DNA of 64,000 bases, from assembly GCA_963573305.1 (NCBI GenBank), contig OY754327.1:182164386-182228385 (forward strand), written 5' to 3'. The notes below the pieces were generated by a model. That model searched no databases, had not been told where the DNA came from, and worked only from the letters and a program-made list of their open reading frames with translations. The translations under genes were made by a program, and so were the position numbers. Shown piece by piece: positions 1 to 11,339 of this stretch. The stretch is from Pyrrhosoma nymphula (Eukaryota > Arthropoda > Insecta > Odonata > Coenagrionidae). Every line of letters starts with the position of its first letter. Positions within the stretch are counted from its first letter, which is position 1.

Positions 1-130
1 GTGGTTTGGGGAGGGTTAGGGGGGGGAAGAGGGATGCAATGCATGCGGAGGTGGTTCGGGGTGTGAAAGAGGGAGAGAATTGTTTTGCCTGTGGGGGGCG
101 CGGCGGTGGGAGAGAGATTACACTTACTCT
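1..130. repeat. G-rich low-complexity tract at the window edge
   Basis: The plus strand is dominated by runs of three to eight G separated by T or A, with GA-rich interruptions, then a short CT run near 125-137. It contains enough G-runs to form a G-quadruplex. It resembles the other strand-asymmetric GC islands in the window and carries no coding signal. It continues off the left edge, so its full size is unknown. Confidence 0.7.
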
Positions 131-600
131 CTCTCTCGTTGGCGCTTAGAACGGGCGACGTGTTAATAAAAAAAGTGTCTGGTTTGGACGGGGATATTTC
201 GAGTGATAAGAGGGCAGGCATGCTATGAATTCCCATGATTCGTCTTGTTTGGAACGAGTCTTGGCGAAAATTATTTCGTCGCTCTTTCACCCGGTTGTTC
301 ATCTCCATCTTATGTGTATTAAATATCCAGCGTAAAATTTAACGATCATTATATTTTCTTATAACTTCATCACAGTAGTCTGAAGATGATCCGTTTTACA
401 GCAGCTATGCAATATATGATATCTTATAATATTTGGTAATTCTTGGGTGTCCATCTTGTTCCTAACTTTCCTGGTATTAAGTAAGCGTATATTTCTTTTT
501 GTCAGTTTTATGTGACTCCTCAGTTTAATAAGATTTTGAATTTAGTTTAGTAAGATAGAATGAAAATGAAATAATTTTACCTTTGTGGCGTCACAATGGT
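131..600. other. AT-rich non-coding stretch
   Basis: No ORF, repeat or structured motif that I can support. The composition is that of the AT-rich background of the window. Confidence 0.6.
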
Positions 601-1175
601 CTTTTTATTAGCACGATCCGGGTTTCGACGCACTACAACGTCATCATAAAGCCCGTTTCACACGACACTTGATCCAGCACAAGACCTAGTATGCTAGCTG
701 GTACTTGATATGGAGGACGAAACCCAGTATACTAGAAACCGTAGTAGAAGGTTTCACACGATCATCGACCTTGTGCTTGCTATTAAGCAGTTATTCCATA
801 TGATTCCATACTAATTTGAAAAAGAGAAGATCGCACAGCGTCTGTAACGTGAACGTGATTGGTAGATGGCCACTGGGTCCTACTGGGACTAGTAGAACAC
901 TAGTACCGCATCAAGTACGAAATCCAGTGGCTCAGCGAGTATACTAGCTAGCATGATTATTTGCCAGTATACTGGTTCTGTTCACACGATGCTGGAAATC
1001 TAGCATACTAGCGAGTGTACTAGACCTTTGCTGGATCAAGTGTCGTGTGAAACGGGCTTAAGGTGAAGAGTCTACAGAACACCTTGTTTATATACTGCAC
1101 TCAGGTGGGTGGGTAAAGAAACAAGGTGTTCTGTAGAGTATTCACCTGATGATGACGTTGTAATACCCTCAAATA
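601..1175. repeat. Foldback repeat A with hammerhead-like arms, split by a MITE
   Basis: Two inverted arms surround a loop near 1090-1118. Inner arms 1071-1089 and about 1119-1137 are near-perfect complements. The outer arms share ACAACGTCATCAT (left arm 635-647; reverse complement at 1149-1162). On the minus strand the left arm reads a CTGATGA-like box (here CTTATGA), T, GACG, an 8-nt loop, CGTC, GAAA (623-626), CCCGGATC, then GTGC and AATAAA (604-609). The right arm has CTGATGA (1146-1152) but is truncated before GAAA. The order is that of a type I hammerhead ribozyme. The left arm was later split by the MITE at 650-1058. Activity is inferred from pattern only. Confidence 0.6.
650..1058. 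mobile_element. MITE with 30-bp terminal inverted repeats and TAA target duplication (PIF/Harbinger-like)
   Basis: The ends are inverted repeats of about 30 bp beginning AGCCCGTTTCACACGAC (650 onward) and ending in the reverse complement (to 1058). They are flanked by a direct TAA at 647-649 and 1059-1061. A 3-bp TWA target duplication is typical of PIF/Harbinger elements. The 409-bp element has no coding capacity, so it would depend on a transposase made elsewhere. The TIR core GTTTCACACGA recurs inside near 752, and a shortened form near 980. A 10-bp motif close to AGTATACTAG occurs about six times. The near-identity of the two TIRs suggests a fairly recent insertion. Confidence 0.85.
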
Positions 1176-1214
1176 CCCTAGTATAAATGTTTCACCCTTC
1201 GTTTTTTTCACAGT

Positions 1215-1789
1215 TTCGCTAGTTTCACGATCACGAATACATTGCATTTACGAACCTATCGTGGGGAACACATATAAGACATATTTGTGGCAGAGCTCTG
1301 AAGAAGCTAGGATTCGTCAAGCGTATTGTGGGAAGATTTTCGGATGAAAAAGTAAAAGAGAGGTGCTATTTCGCACTCGTCCGGCCACACCTTGAATATG
1401 CAGCGAGCATATGGGATCCGGTGCAGAAAGACTTAATCCGGGAACTTAATAAAATACAAAGGAAAGCTGCGCGATTCGTCAAAAACTGCTACGGGCGTAC
1501 AGACAGCGTTACACAGATGTTAAACGAATTAGGCTGGGAGCCGCTAGAGACTCGGAGGCTGCGCGCTAGGCTTAGATTACTTGAGCAATTAAGAATAGAT
1601 ATCTTTAAGAGCGACACGGAGAACATCATATTAGAACCCCACTATATTTACAGGTCCGACAGAAACGATAAATTGAGAGAGATATTTTGCCGAACGGATA
1701 GGTATGGGAATTCGTTTTTCCCCCGAACAATAAGGGACTTTTTAAATGCAAGGCGTAATTTCATTAGAGCGTTTCATTTTTATATGTAA
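1215..1789 (+). pseudogene. 5'-truncated non-LTR retrotransposon reverse transcriptase ORF (jockey/CR1-type C-terminus)
   Basis: An open frame runs to a stop at 1789. The visible part starts near NLSWGTHI (about 1250), well upstream of the first GTG/ATG, so this is the 3' remainder of a longer ORF2. Landmarks are RRFSD-type VGRFSDEKVKERC, then ALVRPHLEYAASIWDP, then LNKIQRKAARFVKNCYGR, and a C-terminal LGWEPLETRRLRARL segment. These are characteristic of the region after the catalytic palm/thumb in arthropod jockey/CR1-type elements. In an intact element ORF2 carries endonuclease and reverse transcriptase for target-primed insertion. Here the endonuclease, catalytic YADD region and ORF1 are missing, as expected for 5' truncation. 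The remaining frame has no stop, so the copy is fairly young. Confidence 0.88.
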
Positions 1790-1870
1790 ACGGCTGGTGT
1801 CCTAACACACCCCGCCACACGCCTAATGAGGCGGCTTGCGGGGTAGTATGTAGATGTAGATGTAGATACA
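1790..1870 (+). mobile_element. 3' UTR of the same non-LTR copy: stem-loop plus TAGATG tail
   Basis: After the ORF stop the sequence folds into a stem-loop: CCCCGC (1810-1815) pairs with GCGGGG (1838-1843), and an inner CGCC (1820-1823) pairs with GGCG (1830-1833). About three TAGATG units follow (1849-1868). A short 3' UTR with a hairpin and microsatellite tail is usual for non-LTR elements, where the RNA 3' end is recognised by reverse transcriptase. The copy at 25.96-26.05 kb has the same structure. Confidence 0.85.
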
Positions 1871-2170
1871 TTGACGTGCCTTAAATTAACGCCCCCAGGA
1901 AAGAGACAACTGACTTTCTTATGTATACCTCATCGTCCGCTGTCTTGATTATGATAGATAATGTGTCCTAATTTAGGGAAACACATTTCGTAATGACTTT
2001 TTTAATGTGTACTTGATTTCACCTTTCTTACCTACGACCTTACGTTTCTGCGCGCTGCACTGCCATTTAATGTTTTGATCAAATTTTTTCCGAGCGATGA
2101 CTTAAGTGCACCCATGTGGAGGAATTTGACGTCATCAGACTAATTGTGATTCGCTGAGTAAGTCGAGAAG
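1871..2170. other. Non-coding stretch downstream of the retrotransposon
   Basis: AT-rich sequence without recognisable features. Confidence 0.5.
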
Positions 2171-2400
2171 GTCGTTGCTGCTTCACGTCCAAATTCCCCT
2201 TGGCTTAGCCGCGAACCAATTCGGCGGCTTCTTCGTGTGTCATCGGGAGCGTCGTGTCGTGTTTCCGCCTCTTTTGCTCGCCTCCTCGTGGTGTGCGCCT
2301 CTTTCTCCCGCCTCTCTCTCGAGGGGCTTCCCCCGGGCCGCCCCCGGAGGACCCCTCGCCTGGGACCTTGCAAAAACTTACTCCTCCCCTTCGACCAAGG
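2171..2400. other. GC-rich, pyrimidine-skewed block
   Basis: C- and CT-rich plus strand (notably 2265-2370), with several CpG. Overlapping ORFs appear on both strands, which is what stop-poor skewed DNA gives. It lies directly upstream of a TATA-like element at about 2405-2418. No protein is recognised. Confidence 0.5.
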
Positions 2401-2404
2401 AGCC

Positions 2405-2445
2405 ATATATATATAAACCCTTTGCATCCACCGTCTTCAGCACAC
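2405..2445 (+). promoter_or_regulatory. Candidate TATA/initiator core promoter
   Basis: An alternating ATATATATATAAA lies at 2405-2417. About 29 nt downstream of TATATAAA is TCTTCAGCAC (A at 2439), a loose match to an arthropod initiator. A 51-codon ORF starts at 2515 and ends at 2669, but it matches nothing I know. Spacing and context (GC-rich block upstream) are the only support. Confidence 0.22.
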
Positions 2446-2669
2446 CTTCCCAGCATCCCGCTCCCCGCGTAATCCATTGGGAATTCCTTACTTGGAAACT
2501 GTCTCATTTTCACATGCTTCATTCCAGTTGTTCGCCACCCAATTTTAAGGGAAATAAATACATGCTTGGTTTCACGGAAGAAGACGAGTTCGGGCTATAC
2601 ATGCAGTTCAATTTGACCTCCTCCGTGTGTGAAGGCTTGAAAGAAGAAAACTCTTCCACAGGATCCTAA

Positions 2670-4080
2670 ATATTTTGATTTCTAACGGGTACCCTGCTCC
2701 GGCTAATCTAATCACACTACTCTTCCGTTTATACCAAAGGGTAGTATTTTAATAAAACTCTTAACTTATTTATTATTCTTATTATTTATCCCATGAGTTT
2801 ATTTTTTATAAGGAATGTAGTTTTTTCCAAAAAAATATTTGAGTATTTTGGCACCAAAGTACATCCCTCGTTCGGTGTTATGAACTGTACAAGCCCTATC
2901 GCTTGATCTTTTCGAACACACTTAGATATATTGACTCAAGGTTTTCTTTCGTTTCACACCATTAAGATTCTCTATGGCATATGAAGAAAAATGTAATGAA
3001 CGCGTTTTTTATCGAGGCCTGGTTCAATTTTCAAAATGATGCTACGTTCAAAACGATGCCACAAAATGATGATACCTTTCCCTTATCTATTAGCTGAGGT
3101 ACTTAAGACACATTATCTCCACCTGCTCACATATTGCGAAGTTCTACTGTGTGGGTGATCGGATTGTTCTTTGCCATAGTATATTTTCTCCTTCTCTCCT
3201 GTTCAGTTCCTGATTATTTAGGAATTGCTGTGGTAGGGCGAGTTTTCTAGCAGATTAAATAGACAATTCAAATGTTGGTTTGGCGTAGCTGAATATTGTT
3301 AATATTGTTCGCTAAATAATGTTGAATTCATAGAGAAATAATATTGAGTTTATTGGTGCGAACAATTTATAATTTTAAATATTGTATTACTTCGGGGAAA
3401 TTTTGATTAATTGGTATTGTTGATTCACGTAATGCATACTTACCTAGTCATATTATAGGCATATAACATAAAATCATTAATCCCAAAAAATCTCTTCAAG
3501 ATGCCTGTTATCTAAATATGTTTTACGACCAAACTAGGAGAATCAGTGGGTCACATTCCTTGACACTGGTCACATTTTAAGAGACAAAATGCTTTAAAAT
3601 CTCGAATTTTTTTAAATTTAAATCATTCTTACTGTAGCCATGATTGGAATATTTTTCTTACAGTAGATAATTTGAATCCTCGGGTGAAGACTTAGTTGAG
3701 TTTTTTCAATTGTCAAATCCGGTTGGAAGACAGATATTTCACCTATAAATGGATGCTACATGAATGTTATTATGACTTTATGAGTGATGGGGAGCGTTCT
3801 GTTTATCTCATTATTTATAGAAAACCACGGTTTTGATATAGAGTAAAATATATGAAAACATTGGACAAGTTTCATAGCTAATCCACTATATCGATGCCTG
3901 AGTTTTTTTTCCATTTTTTCCATTTCTTGAATTGCATGCATAAATTAAACTCCAGTTATATCAAATGCACAAATCAGGATGCGTGAATAAACTGCTTCAT
4001 TAAATTATGAAGATTCATTTTCTGACTAAAAATCTGAATTCATAATTTTAACGGTTTCATTTTGTTTCCGAAATTTTCGG
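2670..4080. other. AT-rich non-coding stretch
   Basis: No ORF above background, no inverted repeat and no tRNA-like box that I can support. Confidence 0.55.
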
Positions 4081-4835
4081 GCGTCAATTACCGGCAGAAG
4101 AGGTTCTGCTGACAGCGCTCAAGATTTGTGCTCGATGACAAACTTTACCTCAAAGTATTGGCCGGAATCGTAAATTTTTTTTGCGGATGTCGGATTTCCA
4201 TAGTTCGCATTGAATGGATCGAGGGTTTTGAATGGTTTTTTCCCGAAGGAGGAAACTTGAATGGCTTTCTCGTCTAGAGATGTTACGGCGCCATCTCGAT
4301 TTCGACCCTTCTTTAAAATTTCCGGCGGTGCTCGAGCCATTACCGTCGGCTGCCCGATTCTTCCCGCTTGCACTCTTTGAGTGTGTTCGCTCTCGCATCC
4401 CTTTCCGTCCCACGCCCCCTATACCCCTTCATTAAACGCCTCCCCTTTTCCAGAGAGAGTGCATCTGCAGACTCCGCTCTCCCGTACATACCCATCGGCC
4501 TGATCCTCCTCTTTCTTCCCCCGCCATTCCCAACCGCGCGCACTCTTCTCAGCCACTCTCGGGACACAAGGCGAGGGAGGATTTTTTTCCCCTTTTGTTT
4601 CAGAACTCTCGGAATCACATCAGAAATTGATATTTTATGCAGATTTTTCGCGCTCGAGAAACAGGAGGAAAATGAGGAGAAAACTAGCGGCGCGTAGGGG
4701 TTTCGTGGGAAGAGGAGTGGCGGTTGGGGGTGGGTGTTTCAAAGTGGGCGGAGAAGGAAAAGTTGTCTCCAGGGAAGTGGCGGCTTGGAGTGAAATTTGA
4801 GGGAGAGAGGGCCGCCCCCACAACGAGGAAGAGGG
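4081..4835. other. GC-richer island with a pyrimidine-to-purine strand switch
   Basis: About 4370-4560 is C/T-rich on the plus strand and about 4690-4830 is G-rich, so the skew reverses near 4620. Several overlapping short ORFs occur on both strands without recognisable similarity. This is the first of many compositional islands with switching skew. Confidence 0.5.
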
Positions 4836-7800
4836 TGAAGTGTTATTTTTAACTGTCGATCATGACCTGTTATTTTTTCTCAGCTGGAAAACATTAGACT
4901 TAACAATTTTTTCCACTCTCTTGATTGGAGGCGCTTTTGAAAAATGTTGCGTCGTCAACTTTGGAAGTTGGTTTAGATTTCAAATTTTTTGTGTGCATTT
5001 TTTCGGGATCATTTGTATTCCGTGGTCAATTTTTGTCAATGTAGTTGCTGACGATTTTTATAAATGCCAAATGCATTAACCAGAAATGTTGTGACATCTT
5101 AGTGGATGTAGGTTTCGAATGCGAAATTTAATTGGAAAAGAGCATTTCTAGTTTTTCATGCAATAGCTACAATCAGATTTTGGAAATTAATTCTATTGAA
5201 TGTATATCCTTATTTCAGAAGCAATATTCACATTTCTAGTTCTTTACGTATTGTGTAGAAATCGAATTTCATCTTGGAAACTTTCAATAATAACTTAGCA
5301 TGGGTATTTAATTTTGCGCATGATGTGGATATAAACGCTTTTAAGAGTTTATGTAAGTCAAAATTTTGTAAATTTTCAGAACGCCTATCCATTTTAGAAG
5401 ATACGTAATGAACGCCTAGGGGTTCGTGGCCGGTAAATGATTTTAGAGTAATACTCTTTAGTTTGGGTCATTTTTTCAAACATTTTCATGGCCAGTTTTT
5501 TAAGAATCCTTGTATTCCGTCACATTGAGTTCCTATGATTCAGGATGATTGCTCTTGCTGCATGGTAAATAATTAGGTTCTCAATTTGAAAATGTTACCG
5601 TTATTGTAAGAAATGTTCCCTCTCCAGAACAGACGATGTTTCAATTATTTAGGGAAAAATGTTTCTGAAAGTATTTAATGAATTCAATAAGATAAGAAAT
5701 GAACGTCGCAGCAATAAAAAACGAGATAAAAGAGAGAACGACAAAAGAAATATATATATATGTATATATTTGAAAATTCCCTTGTAACAACTACATTTTG
5801 AGAATAACTTGGGTAGCTAACTTTATGAATATTTTTGCACCGCGTTTAAATTTGCACGATAGCACAGTACTACTGGCCGTAGGTTGTCAAAGTATTGGTG
5901 TTGGTAAATATAAACGCCTCAGCCTAGACTAGAGCATCTTGTGAATTTTCTCAGTGCCAAGAAATCCTGGAAAACAATAAGTGTCTCATGAGAAGGAGCC
6001 TCTCCCAGATTTTGGAAAAACATTGTTCAAGCAAAAGTCTTCACTGGTCTCCTCCTATCGCTTACCAACCAGGTGAAAGACTTGTCATTTACAGTGGTTT
6101 CCAATAAACGATATGATTTGTAATATCGCTAGGGTTCAAATTCAACGTCAGCCATGCCGCGCATTTAGTGGCATTGTTTATATTTTTTTCTTGTCATGTT
6201 TTAAAAATCGCAATATTTATGTGTGGGTCGTATGTGTTGATGTTATGAGCTTTTCTGTTTATCATGGATTCAGAGGGCTATTGTTTGTTAGACGCCGGGC
6301 TTTTTTCTGCGTGCATCTAGTAATTCGAAATTTTGTATAGATCGTTTGACTTGATTCCAGCGCTATTTTGAATACATTTTGAAAAAAAAATTAATTTTTT
6401 GAGCCAGGTACTGTTAAGAGCTGGGTTGCGTTTTTTGCTGCAAATTTGGATATAGTTCAATTATCCTTTTTGCTTGGAAAATATCGGATTCTCACAGCGA
6501 TGTTGGATTTCGCCCTGGTTTTCCGCATTAATGTTCTTAGAAATATGGCCTTTCACGCGGGTACATGCATAGTGACAGAACTGGGCCGCGGTAGTTAAGA
6601 CAATAGCCAAGCGGACCGAGATTATATGGGGGCCACTTCCAATCACTGGAATAACTGCGGGTATCGCTATAACTCTGTTGCCACCGCGCTTCATTATTCA
6701 CTCGTTACTGATAATTTGTATCGTTATTTTTAATAAAACGAACTTTGATCGGAATGTGATAAATAATTAGTTGTACTCGAGCCAAATCACTATGAACAAA
6801 TTGTGTGTAGACCTCGGAGGGAGTTTAGTTTATAATATTTACTCTCTTTTTCTGGGAGGAATTAGTAAAACATTTTTTAACATGAATTAGTCTCAGCGTT
6901 TCCTTTTAATGGTTTTCTGCGTCCTTTCAGGCTCCATAGATTAGTGAAACAGTTAAATTGTTGTATATAAATCATGATCAAAAGCATTCTATTGATATAG
7001 AAAAATATGTAACCGTTAAATTTAAAAATATTCAAATATAACTATGCCCAAGCGATGTTTCAACTTTTCTAAAAAAAAAAAGCTCATGATTTAAATACTA
7101 TGTTTTTATCACTTCCGAGCGGAAAGATAGCACTAAATAAATGGCAATAGAAGAGGTTGAAAAGAGAACCAACACTAGGAGATATGTATATACGAATTGA
7201 AATCACTGGATTCAATTTTAAAAAATTGCAATACTAACTAGTATTATGGTGGACTAAATATTTGAATGTTTATGATTATTTAATGCCACTGTAACGCTAT
7301 CCCACGGTGATTCTGAATTGGAGTATGTTTTAGGTGTATCGATTAAACATAGCATATGATAGGTTATCAATCGCTTAGAGAACTTCAATTACAGTTTTAA
7401 CTACACCAACTATGCCTTAAGAGTATTCAACGATTGTTCTCACGTCTTAATGTTTCCAAAAAAACCCATTTGCATGACACAAGTTACTGATGAATGTGTC
7501 ATTTTAACCTCAATATAGATTTTAAAAGAATATGCAAAAGTGCAGTTGAAGCTTATTTTATTATCATTTTGTTTCAATTTTCTCACTTTGTAAATGTTTT
7601 ATTCTCTATATTAGTCCCTTTTTTCTGAGTGAAATTTCCTTGGCAGCTTTATCAGCAACGGTTTCGCAAAGTCTCTTCTTAATATTTAGCTTCTTCGAGG
7701 TCTCAGTTTAATTTTCAGGATAGTGTACAGTAAACCCAAAGGCAACCTAATTAATGGTATTATTGAATAGGTTTCTTCAGTTGTACAAATCGTTCTCTTC

Positions 7801-7960
7801 GCGCTCTCTTGATCCACCCATGCAACCTCACGAATACTGTCCAAAAATTATTATGTAGGCTAACACTTTTGAATGAGTAACTTTGATTTTACATACAGTT
7901 CACATTTATCTATGGATTCTGAAAGGCTACTTTCAACGCCAAGCCCAAACAAACCATTTA
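4836..7960. other. Long AT-rich non-coding stretch with an AT microsatellite
   Basis: Contains an (AT)n-type microsatellite at about 5750-5769 and several poly(A)/poly(T) runs. About 6580-6690 is locally GC-richer, with CCACTTCCAATCACTGGAA-like sequence that could be regulatory. No coding sequence is recognised. Confidence 0.5.
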
Positions 7961-8960
7961 CGTAGGGGAATTGTCTCGCGCCGTTTGGGCACGCCACGAG
8001 CGCAACGGATGTCAGGCACCTCGGGACCTCGGTATCGGCGCTCGATTAAGTAGCGAGGTGGCATTTCGAAGGAAAATTACTCGAAAATATTTGGAAGGGA
8101 TCGAGAGGACGGAATACGCGGGAGTGCTTGCGAGAGTGTCTTCCTCATTCTTTTGCGCCTTCCAGTCCATCCCCAGCTTCACTTTCCTTCTTCCCCGTTC
8201 TTTGCCATTTTATTTCCGATCCCATCGGTCCAGCCATCTCCCACACGGAGAATGGGGAGCTGGCGAGTGGAGGAGGGAGGGTGTGGGAGAATAAAAAAGG
8301 GACATGCGGGATGCTAGACGGTCGGTCGCTTGGCGATGGGTTTTGGGTGAGGCGGGGGTGGTGGTGGGGGTTAAGGGGGCATGCAGTGGTACGCAGCGTG
8401 GCGGAGAATGGAAAAGGTTTTTGGACGGTCGGGTTGGCGGGCGGGCGGAGAGGGACAGGGGCGGCGGTGGAGGGTGAGGAGGGGCAAGGGAGAAGAGGGC
8501 AGTGGCGGGTTAGTCGCAATAAAAGAAAAATATTCCCCCATTTATGCCACCGATCTCTCTCTTATTTTTTTTTTATTTGGCACCCACACTGAAGCGGGTA
8601 CCATGTCCCTCCCCAACTGCCCGGCGCCCCCTCTCCCCCCCCCCACACCACCCAACCCCTTCCTCCCCCGCCACACACCACCTCCATTCTCCTCCATCCC
8701 TCCGCCGGCTACCCTTCTTGCTCAGGCCACGCACTGCGTCCGCCCCCAACACGCCTCCTCCCCACAACCCTCTCTCACACCACATCTTTGGGGCTGCACT
8801 CGCGCGCGTCGTCGCTCGGAACAAACGTTGTGGACGTCGCGACGCTCCTCCGTTCTGCACGGCAGAGGAGCTTGCACGGAGGAGGAGAATAGATACGTGG
8901 CGATACCGGGCTATTGTTCCTTGCGCCGTAAAAATTTTATCTTTATTTCTCTTTCTTCGG
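7961..8960. other. Skewed GC island: G-rich then C-rich
   Basis: 7970-8060 is CpG-containing. 8220-8520 is G-rich on the plus strand and includes a G-quadruplex-type cluster near 8345-8380. 8600-8760 is almost pure C/T/A with long C runs. A CpG-rich piece follows at about 8795-8870. Long overlapping ORFs here (up to 274 codons) are arginine/glycine- or proline-rich artefacts of the skew and match no family I recognise. A CpG-rich promoter or enhancer is possible but unproven. Confidence 0.5.
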
Positions 8961-10225
8961 CGAATTTCACTTTAATTTTTATCCGCGGCGAAAAAATAAT
9001 CTCATTCCTTTCTTTCTCTCTTTTGACTGTGAAAAAAATAGTTTCTTTTCTGCCTGTCACCTTTCGCTTTGACCTTGGCGATGAAAAGCATTTATCGCGG
9101 GTTGTTCCGCAGTCAAGCTCGTTGAACAATGGGACATGCGCATACATCAGTCGTTTAAGACCTCAAATCTGCGGTATGACAGAGCTTTACGACGTATCAT
9201 TGTGATTATTTCTTGCATTAGTTCTGTCTCTACGATACCGTGGTGATAATTTCCGCGTCTCTTCACCTCCGTTTCATTCGAGAACACAAGGAACTTATAT
9301 GAAGACAATATTTGAAGCTGCAGCGATTGAAGTATAAACACTTTCGTGAAATTGAATTTACTTTAATCAATGACTGTTATTACATTATATGCAACAGTAT
9401 TGAAAGGGAGTTAAGAATCTTTGAAGCAAGGCTATGAATTCACATTAAAATTAACAAATTAGTTTATGAAATAAATAGAATCGGCTTCAACTGCTCGAAA
9501 AGGCATCTTGAACGATAATATACGAAATATAGATTTTTAAAAACGCACGATTTCAACGCATGGGCATCATATTCAGATACCAATTATTATACGCACGTTC
9601 AGGGAAATTTATAATTAAGGATAGGATAGGGGAGGGTTCCACTAAACATTCTCTTCCCCCCTCCTACTTGATGATTACGCCAATGAGTTGAACCCAGTAG
9701 CAATGAATGATCAAAACTTATAAAAATCATGCATCGTATATTATCTATCAAATTAGTTTATCTCAGTTTCGTGAGAGCCAAAATTTTTATTTTTATGGTA
9801 AAATATTGTTTTACTTTTCATCAAATGCTGTAAGGTTTCCCAGGAAGACTGGAAAATACATTTTAGACGATTTTTAAGGGCATTTAAGTTTGCAACTGCT
9901 AACTATAATATTCCCCATTACATGTATGTCATGAAAAAGTGTCTTCAACATCTTGAGATAATTTTCTTGATATCACTCCTCTCTTTCCATTCGTTCTGAG
10001 TTGGAAGAGGAATTATATCTTTTTATTCAATCGAAATATGTCCTTCTAAATAAATTTAGTTTTCGTTTCAGTTTCAAGGCGGATGAAAATTTATAGCATT
10101 AAGGTCGCTTAAAATCTCAAGGGTAACACTTGAGTGCTATTGTCATATTTGTAATTTTTCATTTAAGATTACTTTCCTTTGTATTTCAATGAATATTTTT
10201 CTTCTAGATAAGGGTTTTAGTCGTT
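8961..10225. other. AT-rich non-coding stretch
   Basis: T-rich at 8930-9050, then ordinary AT-rich DNA. Nothing else that I can support. Confidence 0.5.
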
Positions 10226-10289
10226 TACTTTCTAATCCACTCTAGAAAGCAGCACTAAGCAGTGAAAAGGAGCATCTTTTACATCGAAC

Positions 10290-10515
10290 GAGACGTTATC
10301 CTTATTTGCACATTTAGAGAATATGCGTAGGGGAAATGTTTGGTAATTTCCTCGGAAATCGCGGTCGCCGGCGATATCGGATTCATCGAGAGGCGCGCCC
10401 CTTCCCTTGAAACAACGGCTCTTCTCTCCACTGCTGCAAATCTGCTCCATGTCCGTTCGCGGGCTGATTTGTGAGCAGGCATTAAAGTTTGGCTCATCTC
10501 ATCAGTGGCGTTGAA
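10290..10515. promoter_or_regulatory. CpG-containing block with candidate regulatory sequence
   Basis: An isolated GC-richer patch inside AT-rich DNA, with CGCGGTCGCCGGCGATATCG, GAGGCGCGCC and downstream GGGCTGATTTGTGAGC. No protein reading is recognised. Such patches are typical of conserved non-coding elements, but conservation cannot be judged from one sequence. Confidence 0.25.
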
Positions 10516-11155
10516 TATTTAGGCATACTTACCCTTTTGAAAATCTTCTGAATAAGTTTTTCCTCTACCAATGAAATCCAGTTTCTTTATTTAAAGTGTT
10601 TGACGTAAATCGTATCAATTTTAATAAGCTGGGGCATATAAGAGAGGGGAATCATTGAAGGAGTTTGAAAACAGAATGGAAGATCCTCATTTATTGAAAA
10701 AAATTACCATGCTCACAAGTATAAGGGCAAGAATATGAAACTTACTCTTCCAAGTATTCTTTCATTTATAGAGTCAAAATGAAGGCATGCAGCACCTGGA
10801 GAAATATTAAAATCCTTAAGCAATTAATTTTTAAAAAGAAAATAATCTTTAGTGAAATAACTGAGGACACTTTTAATATGACTTATTCTTATGCATATCC
10901 TCAGTTATACTATTTAGTTCATTTTTGTGTCAAGAAGTATTTTAGTCTCTTTAATACTTTTCTCTTGCAACCAGGCTGGAAACCTAATTGAGAGTTGGTT
11001 TTAAAAACGTAAAAGTGGAGTTTAGACACATGTTCATATTATTAGCTCATTTATTTTCCTCTTAGTGTGCTAGGTCATAAAAAAGCATATTCCTCTTTTA
11101 TAAGTATAAATCTTGAACCTGATTCAATGACGAAAGTGTCAATAAAATCGACCGA
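10516..11155. other. AT-rich non-coding stretch
   Basis: Nothing recognisable on either strand. Confidence 0.5.
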
Positions 11156-11339
11156 AATAAAGGCACCTTCGGATCCCCGATTTTCCCCCAGATTTATCCA
11201 ACACCATCGGGAATGTTCGAGAGTATGCGTGTTTTTTTAGAGACGTTCTCGATCGTTGGGATTTGTCGCTGCAGGTTTGAGCTCGAGAGGAGCATTTGAG
11301 ACAGTTTTATTCACCAAGTATCCATCTCGGAGCTCACCG

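Noticed and set aside
8381..9205. 274-codon plus-strand ORF
   Set aside because: Changes from Gly/Arg-rich to Pro-rich exactly where the strand skew flips; no recognisable domain.
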